Origin: Pseudarthrobacter psychrotolerans
Lineage (GTDB): Bacteria > Actinomycetota > Actinomycetes > Actinomycetales > Micrococcaceae
Assembly: GCF_009911795.1 (NCBI RefSeq)
Contig: NZ_CP047898.1
Location: forward strand, 3,038,001-3,102,000
DNA: 64,000 nucleotides
Reading direction: 5' to 3'
The notes below the pieces were generated by a model. The model saw nothing but the letters and a program-made list of their open reading frames with translations. It made no database searches and had not been told where the DNA came from. This document shows, piece by piece, positions 17,699 through 26,233 of the stretch. Numbering within the stretch: position 1 is the stretch's first letter; the number at the start of each line of letters is the position of its first letter. A program made the position numbers and the translations under genes.

Positions 17699-19609
17699 TT
17701 ATACGTAGTCCTTGTACTTCTCGAGGGTGCGGACCGGCTTGGCGAGGGCATCGCGGCGGAAGGGGTCTCCCAGTTCGCGGGTGCACATGATCTCGATGAC
17801 CGTGGTTTTGCCTTCTTCCATCTGGGCGGCGAGCGCGCGCTGGAGGGCGGGGCCCACCTCCTCGAGCTGATCGACCACGATGCCTTCGGCTCCCATGGTC
17901 TGGGCCATGGCAGCGAAGCTTTCACCGTTGTCGAGCTCGCCGGCAATGAAGCGGCGGTTGTAGAACTCCACCTGGTTCTTCTTCTCCGCACCCCACTGGC
18001 GGTTGCGGAAGACGATGGCCGTGACGGGGATGTCGTGCCGGACGGCGGTGAGGACCTCACCCATGCTCATGGCCCAGGCGCCGTCGCCGGCGTAGGCCAC
18101 GGCAGGGCGGTCCATGGCCGCGGCCTTGGCACCGATCATGGTCGGCAACGCGTAGCCGCAGTTGCCGAAGCTCATCGGGGCGAAGAAGCTGCGCGGCTTC
18201 TCGAAGCGCAGGTAGCTGTGGGCCACGGAGTTGATATTGCCGATGTCGGTGGAGATCATGGCGTTCTCCGGCATGGCCTTCTCGAGCTCGCGAAGGACCT
18301 GGCGCGGGGACAGCCAGTTGCCTTCCTCGTTCTTGTGCTCTTCGAGCATGTCCAGGCTGTACTCATCCTTTTCGTGGGTCCACGCGGTGAGTTCCTCTTC
18401 CCAGCTTTCCTTCTCGGCCTTGATGGTGGCGGCACGCTCGGCTTTCGTGGCGTCGCAGGCCAGGGTGAGCTGGTCCAGGCGCTTGCTCAGCTCGAGTGCC
18501 ACAGCCTTGGCGTCGCCGCAGATGCCCACGCTGATCTTCTTGACCAGGCCGAGCATGGTGTGGTCGGCGTCGATCTGGATGATCTTCGCTTCGGTGGGCC
18601 AGTAGGCCTGGCCGTACTGCGGCAGGGTGCCGAACGGGCCCAGGCGGGTGCCGAGGGCGATCACGACGTCGGCCTGGGAGATGAGCTTCATGCCTGCCTT
18701 GGACCCCTGGTAGCCCAGCGGTCCGGCCCAGAGCGGGTGGCTGGCCGGGAAGGAGTCGTTGTGCTGGTAGCTGTTGACCACCGGGGCACCCAGGCGCTCG
18801 GCCAAGGCCTTGCATTCCTCGACGCCGTCGGCCATGACGACGCCGCCGCCGGAGACGATCACAGGGAACTTGGCCGTGGCGAGCAGGGCAGCCGCCTCGT
18901 CCAGGCTCTTGGTGCCGCCGGCACCGCGGTCCACGCGGCGCGGCTGCGGGATCTCCACAGTGATCTCGCCGTAGAAGTAGTCACGCGGGATGTTCAGCTG
19001 GGTGGGGCCGTTTTCAGACATGGCGCGGTCGAAGCAGCGGCCGGTGAATTCGGCCATGCGGGCCGGGTGGGTCACATGGCCCTGGTACTTGGTGAATTCC
19101 TGGAACATGGGCAACTGCTTGGCCTCCTGGAAGCCGCCGAGTCCGATGCCTGTGGTGCCGGCTTCCGGCGTCACGATGACCACGGGGCTGTGCGCCCAGA
19201 ATGCTGCTGCGATGCCGGTGACGCAGTTGCTGATGCCCGGACCGTTCTGGCCGATGACCACACCGTGGCGTCCGCTGGCACGGGCATAGCCGTCAGCCAT
19301 GTGGGCTGCGCCCTGCTCGTGGACCACCGGAACCAGGCGGATGCCTGCGGGGGCGAAGATGTCCATGGCGTCCATGAAGGCTGAACCCATGATGCCGAAA
19401 ATATCGGTGACGTCGTTGGCGACCATCGTCTCCACGAAGGCTTCCGACGGAGTCATCTTCTGCACGCCCTTCACGACTTCGCGGACGGGCCTGGCCGGTG
19501 CTGCCTGGGCCTGGGCGCCATTGCCCTGCGCCGCAGATGACTCGGCGACGGGCGCTTCTGCCGTGCCGTCGTTGGCAACGGCTGAGAGTTCGACGGTGTC
19601 TTGGCTCAT
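17699..19609 (-). CDS. xsc: Sulfoacetaldehyde acetyltransferase Xsc
   Basis: A 636-residue thiamine-diphosphate enzyme that splits sulfoacetaldehyde with phosphate into acetyl phosphate and sulfite. The N-terminal pyrimidine-binding part has FGIMGSAFMDAMDIFAPAG and VHEQGAAHMADGYARASGR; the C-terminal cofactor motif begins YAGDGAWAMSMGE and continues to FRNRQWGAEKKNQ. These are close to known Xsc sequences rather than to general acetolactate synthases. A leader of about 48 residues rich in Ala/Glu precedes the conserved start at KMTPSEAFVETM; the true start may be internal. It is the key desulfonation step of the taurine locus. Confidence 0.92.
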   Translation of the reverse strand: MSQDTVELSAVANDGTAEAPVAESSAAQGNGAQAQAAPARPVREVVKGVQKMTPSEAFVETMVANDVTDIFGIMGSAFMDAMDIFAPAGIRLVPVVHEQGAAHMADGYARASGRHGVVIGQNGPGISNCVTGIAAAFWAHSPVVIVTPEAGTTGIGLGGFQEAKQLPMFQEFTKYQGHVTHPARMAEFTGRCFDRAMSENGPTQLNIPRDYFYGEITVEIPQPRRVDRGAGGTKSLDEAAALLATAKFPVIVSGGGVVMADGVEECKALAERLGAPVVNSYQHNDSFPASHPLWAGPLGYQGSKAGMKLISQADVVIALGTRLGPFGTLPQYGQAYWPTEAKIIQIDADHTMLGLVKKISVGICGDAKAVALELSKRLDQLTLACDATKAERAATIKAEKESWEEELTAWTHEKDEYSLDMLEEHKNEEGNWLSPRQVLRELEKAMPENAMISTDIGNINSVAHSYLRFEKPRSFFAPMSFGNCGYALPTMIGAKAAAMDRPAVAYAGDGAWAMSMGEVLTAVRHDIPVTAIVFRNRQWGAEKKNQVEFYNRRFIAGELDNGESFAAMAQTMGAEGIVVDQLEEVGPALQRALAAQMEEGKTTVIEIMCTRELGDPFRRDALAKPVRTLEKYKDYV

Positions 19610-19663
19610 GATTGCTGCTCCTCCTCCAGGACTTCGCCCAGATACGCTAGAAATATAAAAAGT

Positions 19664-19678
19664 GGAACGTTACGTTCC
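19664..19678. promoter_or_regulatory. Palindromic operator candidate (xsc / iclR)
   Basis: GGAACGTTACGTTCC is a near-perfect 15-base palindrome in the divergent space between xsc and the IclR-type gene, 55 bases from the xsc start. IclR-family regulators bind short palindromes of this kind near their own promoter, so it probably controls xsc and the regulator. Confidence 0.55.
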
Positions 19679-19731
19679 TGTTTTGGTGCTGATGCCGAGA
19701 TTATGGCAAAAGAACAGCGCCGTCAACGGGT

Positions 19732-19772
19732 ATTTCAAATATTCGGAACGCCACGTACGATATTCTTGAAAT
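19732..19772. promoter_or_regulatory. Second inverted repeat in the xsc / iclR promoter space
   Basis: An imperfect inverted repeat with outer arms ATTTCAA and TTGAAAT and inner ATATTCG/CGATATT parts encloses a GGAACGCCACGTACG segment related to the 19664 palindrome. It lies about 45 bases before the iclR start. It is probably a second regulator site overlapping the promoter. Confidence 0.4.
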
Positions 19773-19816
19773 GGATGCCAAATACGGTGCGGCTTGATCA
19801 CATGGAGGACAACAAA

Positions 19817-20560
19817 ATGGCTGAGATTCACAGGATCGGCGAGCCGGTTCTGCAGGCGCCGACGGAGCTGGCCGGGGACACCCCCACCATGCGGCTGTTC
19901 TCCCTGCTGGAACTGATCGCCACCAAGGACCAGCTCTTCACGCTCCAGGGCCTGGTGGAGGAAACGGGCACACCCAAGCCCACACTGCACCGCATGCTGC
20001 AGCAGCTGGAAGGGTCCGGCCTGCTGATCCGGGAGAACAACGGCCGGCATTACGGCACCGGAGTCCGGCTGCGGCGCATGGCCGAAAACCTGCTGATCAA
20101 CGACATGCACCACGGCGCACGGCATTCGGTGCTGCGCAACCTGGTGGCGGAACTGGGTGAGAGCTGCAACGTGACGGCGGTGTCCGGCAGTGAAGTGGTC
20201 TATCTGGACCGCATCGAAACCTCCGAACCCCTGCGGATCACGCTCCAGCCCGGTTCCCGGGTGCCGGTGCACTGCTCGGCCAGCGGGAAAATGATCCTCT
20301 CCCAGCTCAGCCCGGCCCAGCGCAGGCGCCTCATTGCCGCCGCCCCGCTGGAGCGCTACACGAACAAGACCGTGACAGACCCTGAGCTGATCGAGGAGGA
20401 ACTCCAGCGCGTCCGCCGCGACGGCTACGCCATCGATGACGAGGAATTCCTGCCGGGCATGGTCTGCGTGGCCGTGCTGGTCCCCACCGCCAACGCGGTG
20501 TCCAACCTCTGCGTCGCGGTCCAGGCCCCGGTTATGCGGCTCACCCCGAGAAGGGGCTGA
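19817..20560 (+). CDS. IclR-family regulator with frameshifted C-terminus
   Basis: A winged-helix N-terminal domain (LFSLLELIATKDQLFTLQGL ... GTPKPTLHRMLQQLEGSGLL) and an IclR effector domain (VVYLDRIETSEPL, VPVHCSASGKMIL, GYAIDDEEFLPGMVCVAV). The frame stops at 20560 after LTPRRG. One frame over, the expected ending resumes as KGLKLLPALQRAAAAISLIE and continues to 20703. The text reads CCGAGAAGG where CCGGAGAAGG is expected, so one G is missing; either a C-terminal truncation or a sequencing error. The start at 19817 has GGAGGA seven bases upstream. It is divergent from xsc and probably regulates it. Confidence 0.85.
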   Translation: MAEIHRIGEPVLQAPTELAGDTPTMRLFSLLELIATKDQLFTLQGLVEETGTPKPTLHRMLQQLEGSGLLIRENNGRHYGTGVRLRRMAENLLINDMHHGARHSVLRNLVAELGESCNVTAVSGSEVVYLDRIETSEPLRITLQPGSRVPVHCSASGKMILSQLSPAQRRRLIAAAPLERYTNKTVTDPELIEEELQRVRRDGYAIDDEEFLPGMVCVAVLVPTANAVSNLCVAVQAPVMRLTPRRG

Positions 20561-20690
20561 AGCTGCTCCCGGCCCTGCAGCGTGCCGCCGCGGCGATCAG
20601 CCTGATCGAGGCCGAGTCCGGTTCCGCGGAAGGAACGGTCGACGGCGGCAGCACCACCGGGGGCAGCCCTGCCGGGGCGGAGGAGGAGCT

Positions 20691-21710
20691 GTGGAGCAGC
20701 TGACCCGCCTGATGCCCGACGAGATGGTTTCAGTCCGCGAGGTTTTCAATCTCGATTCGGACCTCAAGGTAGCGGCCTTCCGGGAAGCCGACGAGCACGT
20801 CCCCGAGGTGGACCCCGCCTACCGTTTCAACCACGACGTCACGCTTGCCATCCTGGCCGCCTTCACCCGGAACCGGCGGATGCTGCTCCAGGGCCTGCAC
20901 GGAACAGGCAAGTCCACGCACATCGAGCAGGTGGCCGCGCGGCTGAACTGGCCCTGTGTGCGGGTGAACCTGGACGGCCACATCAGCCGGCTTGACCTGG
21001 TGGGCCGCGACACCGTGGTCCTGAAGGACGGCAAACAGATCACCGAGTTCCAGGAAGGCATCGTCCCCTGGGCCATCCAACGGCCCGTGGCACTGATCCT
21101 GGATGAGTACGACGCCGGCCGGCCGGACGTGATGTTCGTGATCCAGCGGCTCCTGGAACGCGACGGCAAGCTGACGCTGCTGGACCAGAACAGGGTCCTT
21201 GACGTACACCCCGGGTTCCGGCTCTTTGCCACGGCCAACACCGTGGGACTGGGAAACCTCAACGGCATGTACCACGGCGTCCAGCGGCTCAACCATGCCC
21301 AGATCGACCGATGGAACATCGTCGCCGCCCTGAACCATCCCCCGGCGGAGGACGAGATCGGGATCGTGCTGGCGCGGGTCCCCGAGCTGGACGACGCAGC
21401 CGGCCGGAAACTGGTGGCGTCCATGGTGTCCGTGGCCAAGCTGACGCGGGACGGTTTCCGGGTAGGCGATCTGTCCACCCTGATGTCCCCGCGCACCGTC
21501 ATCACCTGGGCTGAGAACATCGGGATCTTCGGCGATGCCGGCAAGGCCTTCCAGCTGTCCTTCGTCAACAAATGCGATGAGGCCGAGCAACCGCTCATTG
21601 CCGAGTACTTCCAGCGCTGCTTCGACCGCGAGCTGGAAGCACCGCGGACGTCCGGATACCTGCCCGCCGAACCGCACCCCGCTGCCGCCTTCGCCGTCGC
21701 GGCCGGATAG
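20691..21710 (+). CDS. CobS-like AAA+ ATPase (MoxR group)
   Basis: A 339-residue AAA+ protein very close to the CobS subunit of aerobic cobaltochelatase. Walker A is GLHGTGKSTHIEQVAARLNW, Walker B is LILDEYDAGRPD, and LFATANTVGLGN is sensor 1. An N-terminal MPDEMVSVREVF block is typical of CobS. The GTG at 20691 has AGGAGG 4 bases upstream and overlaps the stop (20701-20703) of the frame-corrected IclR gene; ATG 20712 is an alternative. The CobT-like partner follows 8 bases later. No CobN is in the window. It may be a chelatase component or a MoxR-type remodelling pair for another enzyme. Confidence 0.8.
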   Translation: MEQLTRLMPDEMVSVREVFNLDSDLKVAAFREADEHVPEVDPAYRFNHDVTLAILAAFTRNRRMLLQGLHGTGKSTHIEQVAARLNWPCVRVNLDGHISRLDLVGRDTVVLKDGKQITEFQEGIVPWAIQRPVALILDEYDAGRPDVMFVIQRLLERDGKLTLLDQNRVLDVHPGFRLFATANTVGLGNLNGMYHGVQRLNHAQIDRWNIVAALNHPPAEDEIGIVLARVPELDDAAGRKLVASMVSVAKLTRDGFRVGDLSTLMSPRTVITWAENIGIFGDAGKAFQLSFVNKCDEAEQPLIAEYFQRCFDRELEAPRTSGYLPAEPHPAAAFAVAAG

Positions 21711-21718
21711 GCCAAGCC

Positions 21719-23494
21719 ATGGCCTCCCTTGCGGTACAGACGGAGCAGGCGGAGACGGAACGGGCGGAGGCCGCCTCCCGGCAGCTCGCAGCCGCCTCGC
21801 TACGCCGCCGCAAGCAGACCCTTGAGCTGTGCGCCGCGGCGATGCGTGCGATCAGCGGGCAGGGCGGCCTGCACTTCCGTGGCCCTGCACTGTACCGGGC
21901 GAGCGCCCCGGTGCCCATGCCGGCGCCCCACCTCCACCCGGGCACGGACAGCACAGACCTGGACGCCTTCCGTGGCGCGGCAGACGGCATGGCGCTGCGC
22001 CTGCAGCACAGCGACGCCGCCCTGCACGGGAACCTCTGCCCTGTAACGCCTGCACGCATGCTGGTGTTCGAGATGCTCGAACAGTTCCGCACCGAATCGC
22101 TGGTTGACGCTGCAATGCCGGGGGTCCGGGCCAACCTGAACCGCCGCTTCCAGCAATGGTCCCGGGAGTTCGAGGCGTCCACCCTGGCCGACACGGACCT
22201 GGGGATTATCCTCTTCACCGTCGCCCAGGTCTGCCGGGCGAGGATCACCGCGGAGCCGATGTCCCCGGACTTCGAGGACCGGATTGAATCGACCCGGGCC
22301 GAGCTTGCCCCGCACCTCGGCACCCATCTGGCCGCTCTGCGGAGGGAACGGTTCTCCCAGCCGGGCTTCGCCCGCCATGCCCTCGCCATCGCGGAGACCG
22401 TCGCCGCCATCAGCGAGGTCCTGGAAGCCCGGGAAACGCGGCCCTCCCGTTCCGGTGGCCGGGCGCTGCAGTTCCAGCTGCTCTTCGACCAGGACAGCAA
22501 CGACGACGCCGTCCCCACAGCAAGGTATGGGCGCAGCGATGCGCTGGAGGACGGAGAAGGCGGATACCGGCGCTTCACCACGGCCTATGACCGCGAGTTC
22601 CAGGCCACGGATCTGGTCCGCGCCGAACTGCTGCGCGGATACCGGCAGCAGCTCGACGACGACATAGCCAGGCAGGGCATCAACGTGCCCCGGCTGGGCC
22701 GTGCCCTGGGTGCGGTGCTGTCCACAGCCATCCACGACGGCTGGGACGGCGACGCCCTCGAAGGACGCCTTGACGGCAGCAGGCTCGCCCGGCTGGTCAC
22801 GGCCTCCGGGGACCGCAGGGTGTTCCGGACCGAACGGACCGAACCGCGGAGCGATGCCACGGTGACGTTCCTGGTGGACTGCTCCGGTTCCATGAAGGAG
22901 CACAGCGCCGCCGTGGCCGCGCTGGTGGACGTCTACGCGCGCGCCCTGGAGCTGGCGGGGGCTCGCTGCGAAGTCCTGGGCTTCACCACGGCGGCCTGGA
23001 ACGGCGGCCGTGCCGGAAAGGACTGGATCCGTGCCGGCAGGCCCCCGCATCCGGGACGGCTCAACGAGGTACGCCACCTGGTTTTCAAGGATGCCGACAC
23101 CGCGTGGCGGCGGGCCCGCCCGGCGATTGCCGGGCTGATGAAGAAGGACCTGTTCCGCGAAGGAGCGGACGGCGAGGCCGTGGACTGGGCCTGCGCGCGG
23201 CTCAGCGGCAGCTCCGGGGGCAGCGGTTCCGAACGGCGGGTCCTGCTGGTGGTGTCCGATGGCAGCCCGATGGACGGCGCCACCGCCCTGGCCAACGACG
23301 GCCATTACCTGGAACAGCACCTGCGGGACGTCGTGGCGGCGCACGAAGCCGCCGGCACGACGGAAATCTTCGGTCTGGGCGTGGGTCTCGATCTCTCGCC
23401 GTACTACCGCAGGAACATCTCACTGGACCTCTCGCGCGGAAGCAGCGCCGCCGTCGTCGGGCAGGTCCTGGCCATGCTGGCCGGACGCCGCTAA
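21719..23494 (+). CDS. CobT-like VWA-domain protein
   Basis: A 591-residue protein related to CobT of cobaltochelatase. The C-terminal third is a von Willebrand A domain with the metal-adhesion motif FLVDCSGSMKE, the block GEAVDWACARL, and VSDGSPMDGAT, as in CobT. The N-terminal two thirds is helical and charged. CobS/CobT-type pairs couple ATP use to metal insertion or to activation of a target enzyme. Here the pair is transcribed with the IclR regulator of the xsc locus, which suggests a target in the taurine pathway rather than cobalamin synthesis, but this is inference. Confidence 0.78.
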   Translation: MASLAVQTEQAETERAEAASRQLAAASLRRRKQTLELCAAAMRAISGQGGLHFRGPALYRASAPVPMPAPHLHPGTDSTDLDAFRGAADGMALRLQHSDAALHGNLCPVTPARMLVFEMLEQFRTESLVDAAMPGVRANLNRRFQQWSREFEASTLADTDLGIILFTVAQVCRARITAEPMSPDFEDRIESTRAELAPHLGTHLAALRRERFSQPGFARHALAIAETVAAISEVLEARETRPSRSGGRALQFQLLFDQDSNDDAVPTARYGRSDALEDGEGGYRRFTTAYDREFQATDLVRAELLRGYRQQLDDDIARQGINVPRLGRALGAVLSTAIHDGWDGDALEGRLDGSRLARLVTASGDRRVFRTERTEPRSDATVTFLVDCSGSMKEHSAAVAALVDVYARALELAGARCEVLGFTTAAWNGGRAGKDWIRAGRPPHPGRLNEVRHLVFKDADTAWRRARPAIAGLMKKDLFREGADGEAVDWACARLSGSSGGSGSERRVLLVVSDGSPMDGATALANDGHYLEQHLRDVVAAHEAAGTTEIFGLGVGLDLSPYYRRNISLDLSRGSSAAVVGQVLAMLAGRR

Positions 23495-23574
23495 ACGCCA
23501 AAGCCCCCGCCGCACGGCACCCCTGCCCGGCGGCAGAGCCGCTCAACGCAGAAGCCGCTCAACGCAAAAGCCAG

Positions 23575-23619
23575 CCGCGGGGAAGTGCCTCCATTGGCAC
23601 TTCCCCGCGGCGGGCTTTT
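23575..23619. terminator. Strong hairpin terminator after cobT-like gene
   Basis: A perfect 15-bp stem (23575-23589 and 23596-23610, loop TCCATT) followed by CGGGCTTTTC. It lies between the convergent cobT-like and permease genes and fits an intrinsic terminator for the plus strand. Confidence 0.8.
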
Positions 23620-23647
23620 CGGACGGGACGGATATCCGGCCTGAAGA

Positions 23648-25153
23648 TCAGGGGCGGGCCGCTACCGGCTGCTGGTCGGGCTCCGCCTGCAGCACTTCAG
23701 CCGAAGGATCCAGCTCAGCGGAAGGATCCATGGACGGATCCGCCGGAATGTCGGCGGCGTCGTTGCCGGCCTCTTCTCCCGGCTTCCGGCCGTAGCGCCT
23801 GCGGACCTCGTAACTGAGTAGGATGACGACGAGCGTGACTCCGCTCATCAGGAACTGGGTCTGGGTGCTGGGCAGCAGGGCCATGGCGCCGATGACCAAG
23901 AGCATCAGCGCGATGGTCGCATAACTGAGCCACGGGAACAACCACATCTTCAGCTTCAGCGCAGCCGGGTCCTCGCGGTCCAGTCTCTTGCGCAGCACCA
24001 CCTGTGACAGGGCGATTGCCAAGTAGACAAAGAGCGCCACGGCGCCGTAGGAGTTCACCAGGAAAGCGAACACCACCTCGCCCCAGACGTAGACACAGAC
24101 CACGGAAACATAGCCCACGGTGGTGCCCAGCAGGATGGCACGGCGCGGAACGCCGGCCTTGGAGAGCTTGGTGAAGAACTTGGGGGCATCGCCGTTGCGG
24201 GTGAGGGCAAACAGCATGCGCGAGGTGGTGTACAGCGCGGAGTTCAGGCAGGAGAGCACTGCGGTGAGGACGATGAAGTTCATGATGGTGGACACCGCCG
24301 GGATTCCCATGACGTCCAGCACAGCCGCATAGGGGCTCACGCCGACGCTCTCGGCATCCCACCGCTGGATCGCGACCACCACGAAGATCGAGCCGACGTA
24401 GAAGGTCACCACCCGGGCCACGATGGAGCGCATGGCCCTCTTGACGGAACGCTCGGGGTCTTCCGACTCGGCGGCCGCAATGGTGATGATTTCCGCCCCG
24501 GTATAGAAAGCCACACAGGGGACGACGGCGGCCAGCACGGCTCCCCAGCCCAGCGGCGTGAACCCGCCGTGGTCAAACAGGTTGCCGATGCCCGGCGTCG
24601 ATTCGGGCCACAGGCCGGTGATCCAGAGAACGCCCAGCCCCAGGAACAGGACGATGGCCACCACTTTGATGGAGCTGAACCAGTACTCGAATTCGCCGAA
24701 GGAGCGGGCGGAAACCATGTTCGTTGCGCTCAGTGCAACCATCAGGCCCAGGCTGAGCATCCACAGCGGAGCCATGGGGAACCACAGCTGGATGATCCGG
24801 CCGCCGGCAATCGCCTCGACGGCCACCACAATCACAAAGAAATACCAGTACATCCAGCCGGTCGCAAAGCCGGCCCGCTGGCCGAGTGCCTGCCGTGCGT
24901 AGACGTAGAAAGAGCCCACCACAGGACGCGCTACCGCCATTTCGGCCAGCATCCGCATGAGGAGCAAGGTGATGACGCCTGCGATCGCAAAAGAGACGAT
25001 GGCCGCAGGGCCGGTACTGCTGATCACAACGCCGCTGCCTACGAACAGCCCGGCACCGATGACGCCCCCAATGGCAATCAGGTTCATATGTCTGTTCTTG
25101 AGGCCCTTGCTGAGACCGGCATTGTCGGTCTGCCGGGGTTCGGCTTGATACAC
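23648..25153 (-). CDS. APC-family amino acid permease
   Basis: A 501-residue permease of the amino acid-polyamine-organocation family (GABA/aromatic permease type). The N-terminal signature LKNRHMNLIAIGGVIGAGLF and helix 1-3 pattern GVVISSTGPAAIVSF are typical; about 12 hydrophobic helices follow. The C-terminal tail is acidic with a short PSMDPSAELDPSAE repeat. Family members import GABA, arginine, aromatic amino acids and related zwitterions. Because it closes the taurine locus and no TauABC transporter is in view, taurine import is possible, but the sequence alone does not show it. Confidence 0.8.
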   Translation of the reverse strand: MYQAEPRQTDNAGLSKGLKNRHMNLIAIGGVIGAGLFVGSGVVISSTGPAAIVSFAIAGVITLLLMRMLAEMAVARPVVGSFYVYARQALGQRAGFATGWMYWYFFVIVVAVEAIAGGRIIQLWFPMAPLWMLSLGLMVALSATNMVSARSFGEFEYWFSSIKVVAIVLFLGLGVLWITGLWPESTPGIGNLFDHGGFTPLGWGAVLAAVVPCVAFYTGAEIITIAAAESEDPERSVKRAMRSIVARVVTFYVGSIFVVVAIQRWDAESVGVSPYAAVLDVMGIPAVSTIMNFIVLTAVLSCLNSALYTTSRMLFALTRNGDAPKFFTKLSKAGVPRRAILLGTTVGYVSVVCVYVWGEVVFAFLVNSYGAVALFVYLAIALSQVVLRKRLDREDPAALKLKMWLFPWLSYATIALMLLVIGAMALLPSTQTQFLMSGVTLVVILLSYEVRRRYGRKPGEEAGNDAADIPADPSMDPSAELDPSAEVLQAEPDQQPVAARP

Positions 25154-25529
25154 GTTTCCTCCAAGATGCTCTGACGAAACCCGTTGAAGTGCACTTCGGT
25201 GCCTGCGCCACGAAGCGCGAAGCCAGGTCCACCGGAGGTATCAGTCCGCACGGCTGCCTGCCGAGTGATCCGGATCACTCCTCCTGGTGTAGCCCCAAAC
25301 CTACGGAGGTGCCGTGGGGGTGCACAGTGCCAGATTAAAGGGAAAAGAGGGAGCCAGCCGTGAAAGCGTGGGTCCACGAAGCCTCTCATGGCTGCAGTCC
25401 GGTCCGAAGATGACTGCACCCACACCGCCGTACCCGTGGACCGGGCCCTGGAGCATGGGGACGCGCGGTCGGAATCCCGTTTGCGCGTGCGAAAGCCGGG
25501 GGGACCAGCGGCCGGTTTAGGCTTTTGCC
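25154..25529. other. Intergenic region with a vestige of an MBL hydrolase gene
   Basis: This 376-base gap upstream of the permease holds no convincing gene. At 25387-25470 a short plus-strand frame reads TAVPVDRALEHGD, which matches PVPVDRTLEHGDT inside the MBL hydrolase gene at 27256-27906; the DNA match spans about 29 bases with 2 differences. The rest of the frame does not match. It looks like a decayed partial copy of that gene, or its ancestor's neighbour. The remainder of the gap shows no other structure. Confidence 0.4.
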
Positions 25530-26168
25530 ATGGACTCCCCTGAAGTACAGCAGGCACTCGCCGCCCTCCGGCACAGACTCGACGGCGGCCGGCGGACTGT
25601 TCTGGGCATTACAGGAGCGCCCGGCTCCGGCAAATCCACGTTCGCGGACCGGCTGCAGCGGGAGTTCGGCCCGGACCTCGCCGTGGTGGTGCCGATGGAC
25701 GGCTTCCACCTGGGCAACGCGATCATCGACTGCACACCGCTGCGGCAGCGCAAGGGCGCAATGGACACGTTCGACGTCGGCGGCTACCTCTCGCTGTTAC
25801 GGCGGCTCGTGCGCCGGGATGAGGCAGTGGTGTACGCACCGGAGTTCCGGCGGACTTTGGACGAGCCGGTGGCCGCGTCGATCGCCGTCCCGGCGTCCGT
25901 GCCGCTGGTGATCACCGAGGGAAACTATCTGCTGGTGGAGACGCCTGAGTGGAAGGATGTCCGGGCGCAGCTGGATGAGGTCTGGTTCATGGACACCCCG
26001 CCCGCGCTGCGGCTGGCCCGGCTGGTGGATCGGCACGTGGAATTCGGCATGGAGCGGACCGCGGCGGAAGCGTGGGCGACCGGCCCGGATGAGGCCAACG
26101 CTGTGATGATCGCGGCCACGCGCCGGGGCGCCGACCGCATCATCCCGTGGGGCCAGGACGCAGGCTAG
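25530..26168 (+). CDS. P-loop nucleoside/nucleotide kinase family protein
   Basis: A 212-residue kinase of the uridine kinase / pantothenate kinase-like type. Walker A is GITGAPGSGKST, followed by VVVPMDGFHLGNAII and DTFDVGGYLSLLRRL. The later VITEGNYLL and VWFMDTPPALRLARLVDRHV segments are the usual lid and ligand motifs of the fructose/uridine kinase-like group. The substrate is not determined by sequence. The start is the first ATG after the vestigial stretch. The aldo/keto reductase follows after about 65 bases, so an operon is possible. Confidence 0.8.
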   Translation: MDSPEVQQALAALRHRLDGGRRTVLGITGAPGSGKSTFADRLQREFGPDLAVVVPMDGFHLGNAIIDCTPLRQRKGAMDTFDVGGYLSLLRRLVRRDEAVVYAPEFRRTLDEPVAASIAVPASVPLVITEGNYLLVETPEWKDVRAQLDEVWFMDTPPALRLARLVDRHVEFGMERTAAEAWATGPDEANAVMIAATRRGADRIIPWGQDAG

Positions 26169-26233
26169 GAATACTGGGGCAAGGGTCGGGGTTCTTGGCT
26201 GGGACGAGAGTCCACAACGAATGGAGAGCGCTC

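Noticed and set aside
18035-19384. Long plus-strand open frame of 449 codons
   Set aside because: Antisense shadow of xsc, with a His/Gly/Val-rich composition typical of high-GC reverse reading.
20230-20560. Treating the IclR stop at 20560 as a normal end
   Set aside because: The expected C-terminal helix is present in the next frame without interruption to 20703.
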